Positions 1-8,124 of a stretch of 64,000 nt of DNA are shown here, in pieces. A program made the position numbers and the translations under genes. Below the pieces are notes generated by a model. That model was not told where the DNA came from. It did no database searches and saw only the letters and a list, made by a program, of their open reading frames with translations. Every line of letters starts with the position of its first letter. Within the stretch, counting starts at the first letter, position 1. The stretch comes from Thermophilibacter provencensis (GTDB lineage Bacteria > Actinomycetota > Coriobacteriia > Coriobacteriales > Atopobiaceae): the NCBI RefSeq assembly GCF_030372065.1, contig NZ_JAUDEA010000010.1:1-64000 (forward strand), in the 5' to 3' direction.

Positions 1-78
1 CCCCCGCCCCCCCCCCCCCCCCCCGCGCCCCTTTTCGGCCCGCGCCCCTTTTCGGCCCGCGCCCCTTTTCGCCGCGCG
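1..78. repeat. C-tract followed by three 17-bp direct repeats
   Basis: The first 24 bases are almost all C. Three tandem copies of a 17-base unit (CGCGCCCCTTTTCGGCC) follow at 24-40, 41-57 and 58-74, the last one diverged at its end. No gene lies in 1-295. The upstream gene is outside the window, so this may be part of a 3' intergenic region. The function is unknown. Confidence 0.7.
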
Positions 79-89
79 CTGTTTTTCAG

Positions 90-164
90 AGTCCTGAAAT
101 TTTGGGGTATGGCACGCCGAAGGCGATCAATCCGTGCCCTACCCCCAAATTTCAGGACTTTTTA
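90..164 (+). terminator. Long hairpin with T-tract, rho-independent terminator-like
   Basis: Arms at 90-115 and 134-159 (26 nt each) pair with two mismatches around an 18-nt loop, and a run of five T follows. This would terminate transcription entering from the left edge of the window. The arm length is far more than a terminator needs, which links it to the other long intergenic hairpins here. Confidence 0.6.
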
Positions 165-295
165 GCGCCTCGTTGTGCCACGGTCCCGATTTTCAGGACA
201 CGCCCGGCGGCCGCGCCGCAGCGCACCAAAAACACCACGCGCCCCAACGTCCTTCTCGCCTATCATCTCCTTGTGCGAACAGCAAAGGAGCAGCC

Positions 296-958
296 ATGCC
301 ACGTGAGACCAAGCAGGCAAAGATTGATCGCGCCGTTGAGGTGTGCCGCCGCCTGGACGAGAAGTACGGTCCCGTTGAGTGCTTTTTGGACCACGCCAAC
401 CCCTTCCGCTTGACCATCGCCGTGCTGCTCTCTGCCCAGACCACAGACGCGCAGGTCAACAAGGTCACGCCCGCGCTCTTTGAGCGCTTTCCCACTCCGG
501 AGGCCATGGCGGCCGCCACGCCCGAGGAGGTCTCCGAGTACATCCGCAGCCTGGGCTTCTACAAGTCAAAGGCGCGCCACTGCGTGGAGTGCGCGCAGAT
601 GATCGTCTCGGAGTTTGGCGGCGAGGTGCCGCACACGATGGACGAGCTCACGCGCCTGCCCGGCGTTGGCCGCAAGACGGCAAACATCGTGATGAACGTG
701 GGGTTTGGCATCGTGGAGGGCATCGCGGTGGACACGCACGTCAACCGCATTGCGCACCGCCTGGCACTCTCGCCCAAGACACACGCGAAGGAGCCGCTCA
801 AGACGGAGCAGGACCTGCTGCGCCTGCTCCCGCGCGAGCTCTGGGGGCCGGTCAACCACCAATGGATAAAGCACGGCCGCGACACCTGCACGGCGCGCGG
901 CCCAAAGTGCGACGGTTGCGTCCTCGAGGACATCTGCCCGAGCGCGCACCGGTGCTAG
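296..958 (+). CDS. nth: Endonuclease III (DNA glycosylase/AP lyase)
   Basis: Predicted 220-residue base-excision repair enzyme that removes oxidised pyrimidines and cleaves the abasic site. The helix-hairpin-helix LPGVGRKTAN carries the catalytic Lys (K127), and the catalytic Asp is D146 in VDTHVNR. Four Cys at 198, 205, 208 and 214 (spacing C-x6-C-x2-C-x5-C) form the family's 4Fe-4S cluster. The ATG at 296 is chosen because AAAGGAG lies just upstream and the family N-terminus begins there; the frame is open further upstream but that part has no family similarity. The length is normal. It converges on the deformylase-like gene. Confidence 0.96.
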   Translation: MPRETKQAKIDRAVEVCRRLDEKYGPVECFLDHANPFRLTIAVLLSAQTTDAQVNKVTPALFERFPTPEAMAAATPEEVSEYIRSLGFYKSKARHCVECAQMIVSEFGGEVPHTMDELTRLPGVGRKTANIVMNVGFGIVEGIAVDTHVNRIAHRLALSPKTHAKEPLKTEQDLLRLLPRELWGPVNHQWIKHGRDTCTARGPKCDGCVLEDICPSAHRC

Positions 959-959
959 G

Positions 960-978
960 GGCGCCGGAGACCGGCGCC
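960..978. terminator. Short symmetric hairpin between convergent genes
   Basis: A perfect 8-bp stem (GGCGCCGG and CCGGCGCC) closes a 3-nt loop between the end of nth and the end of the deformylase-like gene. There is no clear U-tract. It is a possible bidirectional terminator. Confidence 0.4.
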
Positions 979-997
979 GCCAGACCAGCTAGATCAA

Positions 998-1417
998 CTA
1001 GACCAGCTTGCCCTTGCTGTGGTCCACCATGTGCTGGATCATCTGGGCAACCCAGCCGGTGAAGTCGCGGCGGCGGCTCTTGAGCTGGCCGTCAACGAGC
1101 TCGTCGTAGGCAACCTTGATCTTGGCAAAGCGCGTCACCATCACGGGATCGTCGTGCGTGAGGCAGCTCTCGTAGGTCTTGGCGGCGTTGAGGCCCATGA
1201 GGATCTTGGCGTTGTACATGACGTGGTCCTGGCCGTTGTCGTCACGGTAGACAAAGAGGTTCTTGGTCACGCCGATCTGGTTGGCGGCAAGGCAGGTGGC
1301 GTCCTCGATGGAGGAGAGCGTGTCGATGAGGTCCTGCGCAACCGGAGCGTCGTCGGCGGTTGCGGGCTCGCACGGAACGGAGAGGACGGCCTCGTCCTGA
1401 ACCAGGTCCTTGATCAT
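998..1417 (-). CDS. Peptide-deformylase-family protein lacking the catalytic Glu
   Basis: This 139-residue protein belongs to the short deformylase-like family. The three deformylase motifs can be aligned. Motif 1 is CLAANQ (residues 42-47, with Cys for the usual Gly). Motif 2 is ESCLT, with metal-ligand Cys85. Motif 3 is HMVDH (residues 129-133) in place of HExxH. Both metal-binding His are present, but the general-base Glu is Met130, so classical deformylase activity is doubtful. The ATG at 1417 is preceded by GGGAAC; a 12-residue upstream extension is unlikely. It may bind metal without hydrolysing formyl-Met, or act on something else. Confidence 0.8.
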   Translation of the reverse strand: MIKDLVQDEAVLSVPCEPATADDAPVAQDLIDTLSSIEDATCLAANQIGVTKNLFVYRDDNGQDHVMYNAKILMGLNAAKTYESCLTHDDPVMVTRFAKIKVAYDELVDGQLKSRRRDFTGWVAQMIQHMVDHSKGKLV

Positions 1418-1452
1418 ATGGTTCCCTTTCGATCGGGTGTGTTGCTCACGCA

Positions 1453-1458
1453 ATTATA
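1453..1458 (-). promoter_or_regulatory. Candidate -10 box for the deformylase-like gene
   Basis: The minus strand reads TATAAT here, about 35 nt upstream of the ATG at 1417, which would give a leader of roughly 30 nt. No convincing -35 hexamer is visible at 17 bp. Confidence 0.4.
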
Positions 1459-1538
1459 GCGAGAGTGGCCCGCGCCACATTCCGCTCGGAGAGGTTACAC
1501 TTTCAGGAGCATGGGCAACCAACAAGGGGTGATGCGAG

Positions 1539-3083
1539 ATGCGCCATCAAGCTGGCCTGACGTTTGTGACCGTCGCACTTCTGGGAGCACTCTCCCTGGC
1601 TGGTTGCACCGGGACGCCCCCACAGTCGCCCGATTCTCCCGAGGGCACGTCGCAGCAGGAGGCCGCACCAGAGCCTCAGAAAGATCCCAAGGCAGAGGCA
1701 TACGCCCTCTATGCGGAAAAGGTTCGCGAGTACGTTGACGCCTACGGCGAGCCCTCATACGAGGGGCCGGCGAGCTCGGACTATGAGACGCAGACCGGCA
1801 CCGGCCTCAACCTGGTGCTTCTCCGCGATTACAACAAAGACGGCGTTGAGGAGCTCGTGCTCGGCCACCGCAACGCGGACGATGCGGACTACATGCACCC
1901 CTATGTGATCGAGGTCTGGGCGGTGCGCGACGGTGAGCTCGTGCTCGCGCTCGATGACCCGGACGCCTTCTCTCACGGCCAGGACGTGCTCACCGGTTTT
2001 GAGGACGCCACGCTTGACGGCGAGCCCGTGGTGCTCACCACCATCTATGGGCCCTCGGAGCTGGGCGAGCAGTCCGGCGGCGGCGCGTACGCGCTCAGGG
2101 ACGGCTCGTTTGTCCAGACCCTCTCCTACCTTCAGGACTACAGCTTCGACGGATCCGTGAACAACTTCACGGTTGACGGCGAGAAGAGCGACGCCGACGG
2201 TTTTCTTGCCGCCATGCAGCGCCCCGTGGTGAGCGACTACTGGTCGCTCATGGGCTACGGCGCCGCAACGCCGGGCGAGGGCGTGACGCTGCACACCGTT
2301 CCCGAGACCGTCGCGGAGGCGCAGCGCGTGATTGCGCTGCTCGAGGAGGCTGTCGATGGCGGGGCAACCGACGAGGCCACCGGCGAGACAACCTACGCCG
2401 CACACGACGTGAGCCAGGAGGTCACCGTCAACGCCTACCAAGCCGGATCTGGCTCATGGGAAGAAACAAACACCTGGTCATACCCACAGTTTGAGACCTC
2501 TAACGGAGACGTACCCAATCAGCTGGAGACGCTCAACGAGTCCATCAAGGCAGACTTTGAGGAGCGCCTTGCCACGCAGGAGTCCATGACCGAGGAGGCG
2601 GCCGCCGGAGACAGCCAGGGCGTTCCCGAGCAGACCCTCTGGTGCCACGACACAACGACCTCGATTGACGGCGCGATCGCAAGCGTGCGCCTGGACCGCT
2701 ACTCCTACTACGGAGGCGCCCACGGGACGCGCTATGTGAGCGGCCGCTTCTACAACCTGGACTCCGGCGAGGAGGTTCCTGCCACCGAGGCGCTTGGGAT
2801 GAGCGAGAACGAGCTCAAGCTCGCCGCCAAGGAGGGGCTCCAGGCGTTCTTTGCCGTGACCCCGAGCGACCTTGGGGCAGACATCGATTACGACCGCGCG
2901 GTGGACGACCTCTTTCTCGAGAACCGCACCTTCATCTACCGCACCGACGACGCCATTGTGGCGTGCTTCACCGAGGGCACCGTCGGCTCGGTGGGGTTTG
3001 GCGGGCATGAGATCGTGATCTGCTCGCTCACCGACCGCGTTGCCGTTGGCGACGACCTCGTCGGCAACTACCCCGTGCAGTAG
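1539..3083 (+). CDS. Secreted lipoprotein with a C-terminal DUF3298/RsiV-like domain
   Basis: A 514-residue protein with a lipoprotein signal: a hydrophobic segment ending in LAGC, with Cys23 as the lipidation site. A short acidic, Gln/Pro-rich linker follows. A middle part resembles calcium-binding repeat proteins (RDYNKDGVEEL near residue 97). The C-terminal third contains a pattern like DUF3298 (YSYYGGAHGTRYVSGRFYNLD near 390, then NELKLAAKEGL), a domain found in RsiV and PdaC-type cell-envelope proteins. It is probably an outer-face membrane-anchored protein of unknown ligand. It is followed after 12 bp by trmL. Confidence 0.7.
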   Translation: MRHQAGLTFVTVALLGALSLAGCTGTPPQSPDSPEGTSQQEAAPEPQKDPKAEAYALYAEKVREYVDAYGEPSYEGPASSDYETQTGTGLNLVLLRDYNKDGVEELVLGHRNADDADYMHPYVIEVWAVRDGELVLALDDPDAFSHGQDVLTGFEDATLDGEPVVLTTIYGPSELGEQSGGGAYALRDGSFVQTLSYLQDYSFDGSVNNFTVDGEKSDADGFLAAMQRPVVSDYWSLMGYGAATPGEGVTLHTVPETVAEAQRVIALLEEAVDGGATDEATGETTYAAHDVSQEVTVNAYQAGSGSWEETNTWSYPQFETSNGDVPNQLETLNESIKADFEERLATQESMTEEAAAGDSQGVPEQTLWCHDTTTSIDGAIASVRLDRYSYYGGAHGTRYVSGRFYNLDSGEEVPATEALGMSENELKLAAKEGLQAFFAVTPSDLGADIDYDRAVDDLFLENRTFIYRTDDAIVACFTEGTVGSVGFGGHEIVICSLTDRVAVGDDLVGNYPVQ

Positions 3084-3095
3084 CGGGTGACGCCG

Positions 3096-3680
3096 ATGTT
3101 CAACGTTGTTCTCGTGGCACCGGAGATTCCGGCCAACACCGGAAACATCGGGCGCACGTGCGTGGTCACGGGCTCGCGCCTGCACCTTGTGGGGCCGCTC
3201 GGCTTCTCGCTGGACGAGAAGTCCCTCCATCGCGCGGGTCTTGGCTACTGGGAGAGCCTCGACGTGACGACCTACGAGACCTGGGCCGACTTCGTTGAGG
3301 AGAACGGGCTCGCCGACCCCAGCGACCGCCGCGTGCACCTCCTCACCAAGAAGGCGCGGCGCACCTACGCGGAGGCGCGCTACGCAGACGGCGACTTCCT
3401 TGTCCTGGGCTGCGAGAGCGTGGGCCTCCCGGAGCGGCTCCTTGCCGAGCGTCCGGGGAGCTGCGAGCGCATTCCCATGCTGCCCGACGCCGTCTCGCTC
3501 GCCAACGCACGGCAATGGCGCAGGGGCGCGCCGCTCAGTCACGCTCCCCTGCGCCAGCAGGATGTGTGCGGGAACTTCGTCGACCCGGAGGACTGGCGCA
3601 TCAGCGCCCTCAACCTCTCGAACGCCGCCGCGGTCGTGCTCTACGAGGCGCTGCGCCAGACCGGCTTCCCGGGGATGTGA
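3096..3680 (+). CDS. trmL: tRNA (cytidine(34)-2'-O)-methyltransferase, SPOUT family
   Basis: A 194-residue SpoU/TrmL-type methyltransferase, predicted to methylate the wobble-base ribose of tRNA-Leu. The family motifs are present in order: PEIPANTGNIGRTC at the N-terminus, LGCESVGLPERLL near the middle and NLSNAAAVVLYEA at the C-terminus, which builds the trefoil-knot cofactor site. About 30 residues between the second and third motif (around QWRRGAPLSH) lengthen the protein over the E. coli enzyme. The ATG at 3096 matches the family N-terminus; a GTG at 3087 in the same frame is the alternative. Confidence 0.92.
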   Translation: MFNVVLVAPEIPANTGNIGRTCVVTGSRLHLVGPLGFSLDEKSLHRAGLGYWESLDVTTYETWADFVEENGLADPSDRRVHLLTKKARRTYAEARYADGDFLVLGCESVGLPERLLAERPGSCERIPMLPDAVSLANARQWRRGAPLSHAPLRQQDVCGNFVDPEDWRISALNLSNAAAVVLYEALRQTGFPGM

Positions 3681-3723
3681 GGAGGGGCGCCGCGCGGGGC
3701 GAGCTCGAGGGGCTTCTCGCCGA

Positions 3724-3960
3724 GTGCGCGGAACGCTCACGCTCGAGTGCTCCGTGGCGGAGCTGCAGAACCAGCCCTACGGCCTGCGCGTGCTCGGGCG
3801 CATCGAGAACGTGCTGGCGGAGGAGTCGGTGCCCGGCGAGGACGGCAAGGTCGACCCCGCCAAGCTGGGCGCCTTTGCCTTCGACCAGTTCCGCAGCGGC
3901 TACTACGCAATGGGCGAGAAGGTCGGGCAGGCCTGGGAGAGCGGCAAGCGCCTGGCGTAG
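3724..3960 (+). pseudogene. C-terminal remnant of a flavin-reductase-like protein
   Basis: About 75 residues (from TLECSVAELQNQPYG to GEKVGQAWESGKRLA) look like the C-terminal part of a flavin reductase/FMN-binding split-barrel protein, but no N-terminal part precedes them. The sequence upstream is trmL in another frame. A GTG at 3724 could start a short ORF, but there is no good ribosome-binding site. It is most likely a 5'-deleted relic. The family call rests on recognition of the C-terminal pattern only. Confidence 0.5.
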
Positions 3961-3968
3961 CGCACGGT

Positions 3969-4097
3969 TCATTTGTTGGGTGGTTTTTCGAGAAGGTACA
4001 AAGTATCGCTTCTTTTGACAGGCCTCTGAGCTGCGCTTTCTCTGACGGACGCAGGGCTCGTACTTGAGGCGACCCCAAAATAGTACCCAGCAAATGA
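3969..4097. repeat. Degenerate long palindrome between convergent genes
   Basis: Outer arms TCATTTGTTGGGT (3969-3981) and ACCCAGCAAATGA (4085-4097) pair with one mismatch, and imperfect pairing continues inward. It lies between the flavin-reductase relic (+) and the DUF218 gene (-), the same convergent setting as the perfect palindromes further on. Confidence 0.5.
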
Positions 4098-4125
4098 GCG
4101 CCCGCTGGCAAGGGCCCCACGGGGG

Positions 4126-4953
4126 TCACCCGCGCGTCGCAAACGCGGGGTTCGCCTCGCGGACGAGACCGGGCAGGGCCTCATGCAGACGCTCCCAGGC
4201 GGCACGGACGCGAGCGGGCACGTCGACGTGGGCGATGTAGCCGCGGCCGCGCGGGCCGTAGCCGCACTCGTCGTCGGTGAGGCGCGGGACCTCTCCCATG
4301 AGCAGGGTCACGTAGCGCGGCACGTCCCACATGCCGAGGGGCGGGTCGACGACCCACAGATCGTCGAGGCTCGCCTCGGCACGTGCGGCCGCACCCGGCC
4401 GCGGCGCCACGCGCGCGACGTACGTGGCGAAGTTGACCACGCGCACGTCCGGCGCCTCCCGGCGAACGCCGGCCTCCATGCGCCGCTGCATCGTGGCGTC
4501 CTGCGCGAGGATGAGGCTCTCGCACGCCACGCCCCGTTCTCCGAGAAGCCCCAGCAGGTAGGTGACGTTGTTGCCGCAGTTGGTGGACGCGTGCTCAAGC
4601 AGGTCGGCCTCCAGGCCGTGACGCCGCGCGAGGTAGGCGGCAAAGACGTCGGCCTCGGGCGCGTCGTCGGCGAAGGCGACGTCCGGGCAGAGCTCGCGCA
4701 CGCGGGCGCGCAGGGCCTCGGTGGTGTGGCCGGTGCCGCCCACGATCACGTACGTGCGCGCCGCGCGGGCGCGGATGGCCTCGGCGAGCACATCTCCCCC
4801 GGCGAGGATGCTGCCGCCGAAGAGCGCCATCACGTCCGCCCGCCGCGTGCCGACCGCGCCCTCGAGCGCGTCGGGCATCAACGCGGGCACGTCGCGCGGC
4901 CCGAGAAACTCGGCGAGATCGTTGACGTCTTGCGCAAGCTGGTCGGCGGTCAT
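4126..4953 (-). CDS. DUF218 (YdcF-like) domain protein
   Basis: A 275-residue soluble protein with the DUF218 pattern: [12 protein letters not shown] near residue 38, [11 protein letters not shown] near 66, then [15 protein letters not shown] and [14 protein letters not shown]. This family, which includes E. coli YdcF and the SanA group, has a Rossmann-like fold and poorly known function; YdcF binds S-adenosylmethionine. No signal peptide or membrane segment is visible. The ATG at 4953 has AAGGAGCG eight bases upstream. The open frame runs much further upstream, but that part is antisense to the lysR gene and is not coding. Confidence 0.8.
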   Translation of the reverse strand: MTADQLAQDVNDLAEFLGPRDVPALMPDALEGAVGTRRADVMALFGGSILAGGDVLAEAIRARAARTYVIVGGTGHTTEALRARVRELCPDVAFADDAPEADVFAAYLARRHGLEADLLEHASTNCGNNVTYLLGLLGERGVACESLILAQDATMQRRMEAGVRREAPDVRVVNFATYVARVAPRPGAAARAEASLDDLWVVDPPLGMWDVPRYVTLLMGEVPRLTDDECGYGPRGRGYIAHVDVPARVRAAWERLHEALPGLVREANPAFATRG

Positions 4954-5049
4954 GGGCGCTCCTTCGGGAGTCTGGCGGGAGGGACGGCACGGCCCCGCCC
5001 GCCCATTATCCCCCAGTCGCGCGCGGGTGGGGGCACGTACAATGCCGGC

Positions 5050-5080
5050 TTGTGATGCCAGCATGCGACAGGGGTATAGT
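5050..5080 (+). promoter_or_regulatory. Candidate promoter of the LysR gene at 5123
   Basis: TTGTGA (5050-5055) and TATAGT (5075-5080) are separated by 19 bp, about 43 nt upstream of the ATG. The spacing is slightly long. Confidence 0.35.
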
Positions 5081-5082
5081 GA

Positions 5083-5096
5083 TAACCCAGGGGTTA
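5083..5096. promoter_or_regulatory. Candidate LysR-type operator
   Basis: The dyad TAACC-N4-GGTTA sits directly downstream of the candidate -10 box, between the divergent DUF218 and lysR genes. This is the usual position for autorepression by a LysR-type regulator. Confidence 0.4.
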
Positions 5097-5122
5097 CAAC
5101 CAGCTCGGACGCGGAGGTGCCC

Positions 5123-5965
5123 ATGGAACTCGAGCAGCTCAGGCAGCTGGACGCCATCGCGCGCGCAGGGACCATCTCTGCCGCCGCCGAGAGCCTGCAC
5201 ACCTCGCAGCCGAGCGTGAGCCGCTCGATGCGCGCGCTCGAGCGCGAGCTGGGCTGCGAGCTCTTTGAGCGGACCCGCAACCACGTGGAGCTCAACGAGG
5301 CCGGACGCGTCGCCCTGCGCCACGCCCGTGCGATCCTCGCGGAGGAGCGGCGCATGCGCGACGCCTTCGACGAGCTCACGCGCACGAGTCGCACCATCGC
5401 GATTGCCTCGGTTGCGCCGGCGCCGGTCTGGCGCCTGACCGAGCGCGTGACCGAGCGCCTCCCGGGGACGATCCTCACCTCGGAGCTCGTCGACGACGAG
5501 CGCGAGGTCGAGCGCCGCCTCTTCGACCGCTCCGCCGACCTGGCGATCACGCGGCGCCCGATGGGGCTGCCGAACGTCGTGTGCGCGCCGCTGATGGTGG
5601 AAAACCTCTCTGTCTTCGCCCCTGCCGACGACGAGCTCGCGGGGCGCACGAGCGTGAGCTTTGCCGAGCTGGACGGCCGCACGTTCCTCATGAACGCCGA
5701 GATCGGCTTCTGGGGTGACGTCGTTCGCGCCGCGATGCCGAGCGCCCGCATCATCGAGCAGACGGACTCCACCGTGCTCTCGCAGATGATTCGCTCGTCC
5801 GACCTGCTCGGCTTCGTCACGGACGTCACCGGCGCGCAGCACGAGGACGAGCGTCGCGTGCGCGTCCCCATCCGGGACGCGGACGCGCACGCGACGTTCT
5901 ACGTGGTGGCCCTTGTCGACGCCCCGCGCGCCGTGCTCGACATCGTGGAGCTCGTGCGCGGCTGA
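5123..5965 (+). CDS. LysR-family transcriptional regulator
   Basis: A 280-residue regulator. The winged helix-turn-helix occupies about residues 1-60 ([20 protein letters not shown], then [18 protein letters not shown]), followed by a periplasmic-binding-protein-like effector domain from about residue 90. The ATG at 5123 has GGAGGTG upstream. It is divergent from the DUF218 gene, so that gene and lysR itself are the likely targets. The effector is unknown. Confidence 0.93.
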   Translation: MELEQLRQLDAIARAGTISAAAESLHTSQPSVSRSMRALERELGCELFERTRNHVELNEAGRVALRHARAILAEERRMRDAFDELTRTSRTIAIASVAPAPVWRLTERVTERLPGTILTSELVDDEREVERRLFDRSADLAITRRPMGLPNVVCAPLMVENLSVFAPADDELAGRTSVSFAELDGRTFLMNAEIGFWGDVVRAAMPSARIIEQTDSTVLSQMIRSSDLLGFVTDVTGAQHEDERRVRVPIRDADAHATFYVVALVDAPRAVLDIVELVRG

Positions 5966-5987
5966 CGGGGCCCTGCGCCCGGCGGCG

Positions 5988-6836
5988 CTACTCCTGAGCG
6001 TCGAAGTCGGGCTTCATCGCCGCATAGCCGGCGAGGGCCTCCTCAGTGGCCTCGTAGTACTTCTTGGTGCCGTCAAGCTTGGCGATCTTGGACATCTCCT
6101 CGTCGGTCAGGCGGAAGTCAAAGATGTCGGCGTTGTCGGCGATGTGCGCGGGGTTCTTGGAGCCCGGGATGATGGACGTGCCCATCTGGGTGTGCCAGCG
6201 CAGGATGACCTGGGCGGGCGTCTTGTCGTACTTCTCGCCGATTTTGACAAAGACCGGCTCGGCCTGGAGGGCGGCGTCGCCGTGGCCGAGCGGGTACCAC
6301 GCTTCGATCACGATGCCGTACGTGCTCAGGTACTCGCGCAGCCCTGCCTGGGCGAAGTAGGGGTGGCACTCCACGGTCACGAGCTGCGGCTTGATCTCCG
6401 CGTGCTCGATGACCTCGGCGATCTTGTCCTGTGGGAAGTTGGAGAGGCCAAGCGCGCGGACCTTGCCCTCCTTGTAGGCCTTCTCCATGGTCCTCCAGGC
6501 GGCCAGGTAGTTGCCCACCGGCTGGTGCAGGATCAGCATGTCAACGTAGTCGAGGCCGAGGCGCGCCAACGTGCCGTCAACGGCGGCGTCACCTGCCTCG
6601 TAGACGGACGGCCAGAGCTTGGTGGAAACGAAGAGCTTGTTGCGCTCCACGCCGCTCTTGGCGATGGCGCGGCCCACGGCCTTCTCGGTCATGTAGGCGT
6701 TGGCCGTGTCGATGTGCTCGTAGCCGGCCTCGAGCGCCGCGAGCGACGCGGTCTCGGCCTCGGCCGGGCTCATCAGGAAGGTTCCAAGACCCTCCACGGG
6801 CATCTTGACGCCATTGTTGAGCTCCAGGTACTCCAT
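5988..6836 (-). CDS. Aldo/keto reductase
   Basis: A 282-residue NADPH-dependent oxidoreductase of the 2,5-diketo-gluconate-reductase type. The catalytic tetrad is visible: D43 and Y48 (DTANAY), K73 (STKLWP) and H104 (LILHQPVG). The cofactor-binding part includes SIIPGSKNPAHIADN. The length is normal. The ATG at 6836 has GGAGGAG upstream. The physiological carbonyl substrate cannot be told from sequence. A dyad at 6922-6940 upstream of it recurs upstream of the second reductase. Confidence 0.93.
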   Translation of the reverse strand: MEYLELNNGVKMPVEGLGTFLMSPAEAETASLAALEAGYEHIDTANAYMTEKAVGRAIAKSGVERNKLFVSTKLWPSVYEAGDAAVDGTLARLGLDYVDMLILHQPVGNYLAAWRTMEKAYKEGKVRALGLSNFPQDKIAEVIEHAEIKPQLVTVECHPYFAQAGLREYLSTYGIVIEAWYPLGHGDAALQAEPVFVKIGEKYDKTPAQVILRWHTQMGTSIIPGSKNPAHIADNADIFDFRLTDEEMSKIAKLDGTKKYYEATEEALAGYAAMKPDFDAQE

Positions 6837-6921
6837 GGTCTCCTCCTCGCTTTGGGAATGCTTTCACAACCTCATGGTCGCGTCGCTCGGGCGAGAAGTA
6901 CAATGTCGGCTCCGCAGCTCA

Positions 6922-6940
6922 GTATGCACACAGCGCATAC
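6922..6940. promoter_or_regulatory. Dyad upstream of aldo/keto reductase 1
   Basis: Inverted repeat GTATGC-N7-GCATAC, about 86 bp upstream of the ATG at 6836. Its core ATGCACACAGCGCAT matches 13 of 15 bases of the site at 8106-8124, and similarity continues downstream into CGAGCCC in both. It is a candidate operator for a shared regulator. Confidence 0.45.
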
Positions 6941-7021
6941 CGAGCCCCAGCACTTGCGAATCGGAGGCGAAGGGGTCAAGGCGCTCGTCGGAGAGGCGCC
7001 AGCAGGCCGACGTCTCGGGAG

Positions 7022-8017
7022 CTACCCCTGGACAGAGTGCCCGCCAAAGACGGCGAGGTCCATCCCGTCGAGGGCGCGGTCGATGCGCGCGACCTCCTCG
7101 GCGCTCAGCGCGACGTCCGCCGCGCCCAGGTTCTCGCGCAGGCGCTCCGGCTTGCGGCTGCCGGGGATCGGCACGATCCACGGCCTCTTGCACAGCATCC
7201 ACGCGAGCGAGACCTGCGCCATCGTCGCGCCCTTCTCGCGGGCGATGTCGCCGAGAAGGCCGAGGACAGCGCGGTTCCTCTCGTAGCCCTCCTTGGTGTA
7301 CTGCGGCATGCTGTCGCGATAGTCCTGGGTGCCCTCGAACTTCGTGGAGGGCGAGTACGCGCCCGTGAGAAAGCCGTTGGCCATCGGGCTGAACGCCACG
7401 AGCGCCACGTTCAGCTTCTCGAGCACGGGGAAGAGCGGCTCGTGCCAGCGGGCGAGCATGGAGTAGCGGTTCTGCACCGCGGCAACGGGGCGCACCGCGT
7501 CTGCGCGCCGCAGGTAGCCCTCGGTTGCCTCCGAGATGCCCCAGGCGCGGACCTTGCCGGCCTTGATGAGCTCGGCCATCACGCCCGCGACCTCCTCGGG
7601 GGCCACCTTGGAGTCAATGCGGTGCTGGTAGTAGGGGTCAATGTGGTCTGTGCGCAGGCGGCGCAGGCTGCCGTCGACCGAGGCGCGGATGGTCTCGGGG
7701 CTCGAGTCCACCGTGAGCGTCTTGTCCGCGTTGTGGCGCACGCCAAACTTGGTGGCAATGACAGCCTGGTCGCGCACGGGGCGCAGCGCCTCGCCCACCG
7801 CATCCTCGTTGTGGAGGGTCTGGCCAGCAGCGCTCTTGCCCACATAGCACTCGGCCGTGTCGAAGAAGGTGTAGCCCATCTCAAGCGCCGCGCGAATCAC
7901 GCGCGCCGCGTCCGCCGTGTCCATTGCGTCGCCGCTCGCATGGGTGAGGCCCATGCAGCCCAGCCCCAGCGCCGAAACCTCGATGCCGCTCTTGCCGAGC
8001 ACGCGTCCCTCTGCCAT
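7022..8017 (-). CDS. Aldo/keto reductase (YajO/PLR-like)
   Basis: A 331-residue aldo/keto reductase, distinct from the shorter enzyme next to it. Tetrad residues are D53 and Y58 (DTAECY), K90 (ATKFGV) and H132 (YYQHR). The cofactor loop is IVPIPGSRKPERLREN near the C-terminus. The N-terminal RVLGKSGIEVSALGLGCMG is typical of the family. The ATG at 8017 is chosen because the family motif begins there; the 35 residues of open frame before it have no family character. A broken HxlR regulator lies divergently upstream. Confidence 0.93.
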   Translation of the reverse strand: MAEGRVLGKSGIEVSALGLGCMGLTHASGDAMDTADAARVIRAALEMGYTFFDTAECYVGKSAAGQTLHNEDAVGEALRPVRDQAVIATKFGVRHNADKTLTVDSSPETIRASVDGSLRRLRTDHIDPYYQHRIDSKVAPEEVAGVMAELIKAGKVRAWGISEATEGYLRRADAVRPVAAVQNRYSMLARWHEPLFPVLEKLNVALVAFSPMANGFLTGAYSPSTKFEGTQDYRDSMPQYTKEGYERNRAVLGLLGDIAREKGATMAQVSLAWMLCKRPWIVPIPGSRKPERLRENLGAADVALSAEEVARIDRALDGMDLAVFGGHSVQG

Positions 8018-8105
8018 GCCCGCCTCCGTTCCTCGGGTGTCCTGGGTGTCCTTCCCCAGTCTGGCCCCATGGGGGCGCGACGGCGCAAACGGACTCGACA
8101 TGCCA

Positions 8106-8124
8106 CCATGCGCGCAGCGCATGG
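8106..8124. promoter_or_regulatory. Dyad upstream of aldo/keto reductase 2
   Basis: Perfect 8-bp arms CCATGCGC and GCGCATGG around GCA, about 89 bp upstream of the ATG at 8017. It is nearly the same core as the dyad at 6922-6940 and at the same distance from a reductase start codon. Confidence 0.5.

Noticed and set aside
3724-3960. A complete small gene starting at GTG 3724
   Set aside because: The sequence looks like the C-terminal end of a longer flavin-reductase-type protein and lacks a ribosome-binding site.
4954-5871. N-terminal extension of the DUF218 gene
   Set aside because: The open frame is antisense to the lysR gene. A strong ribosome site and family start are at 4953.
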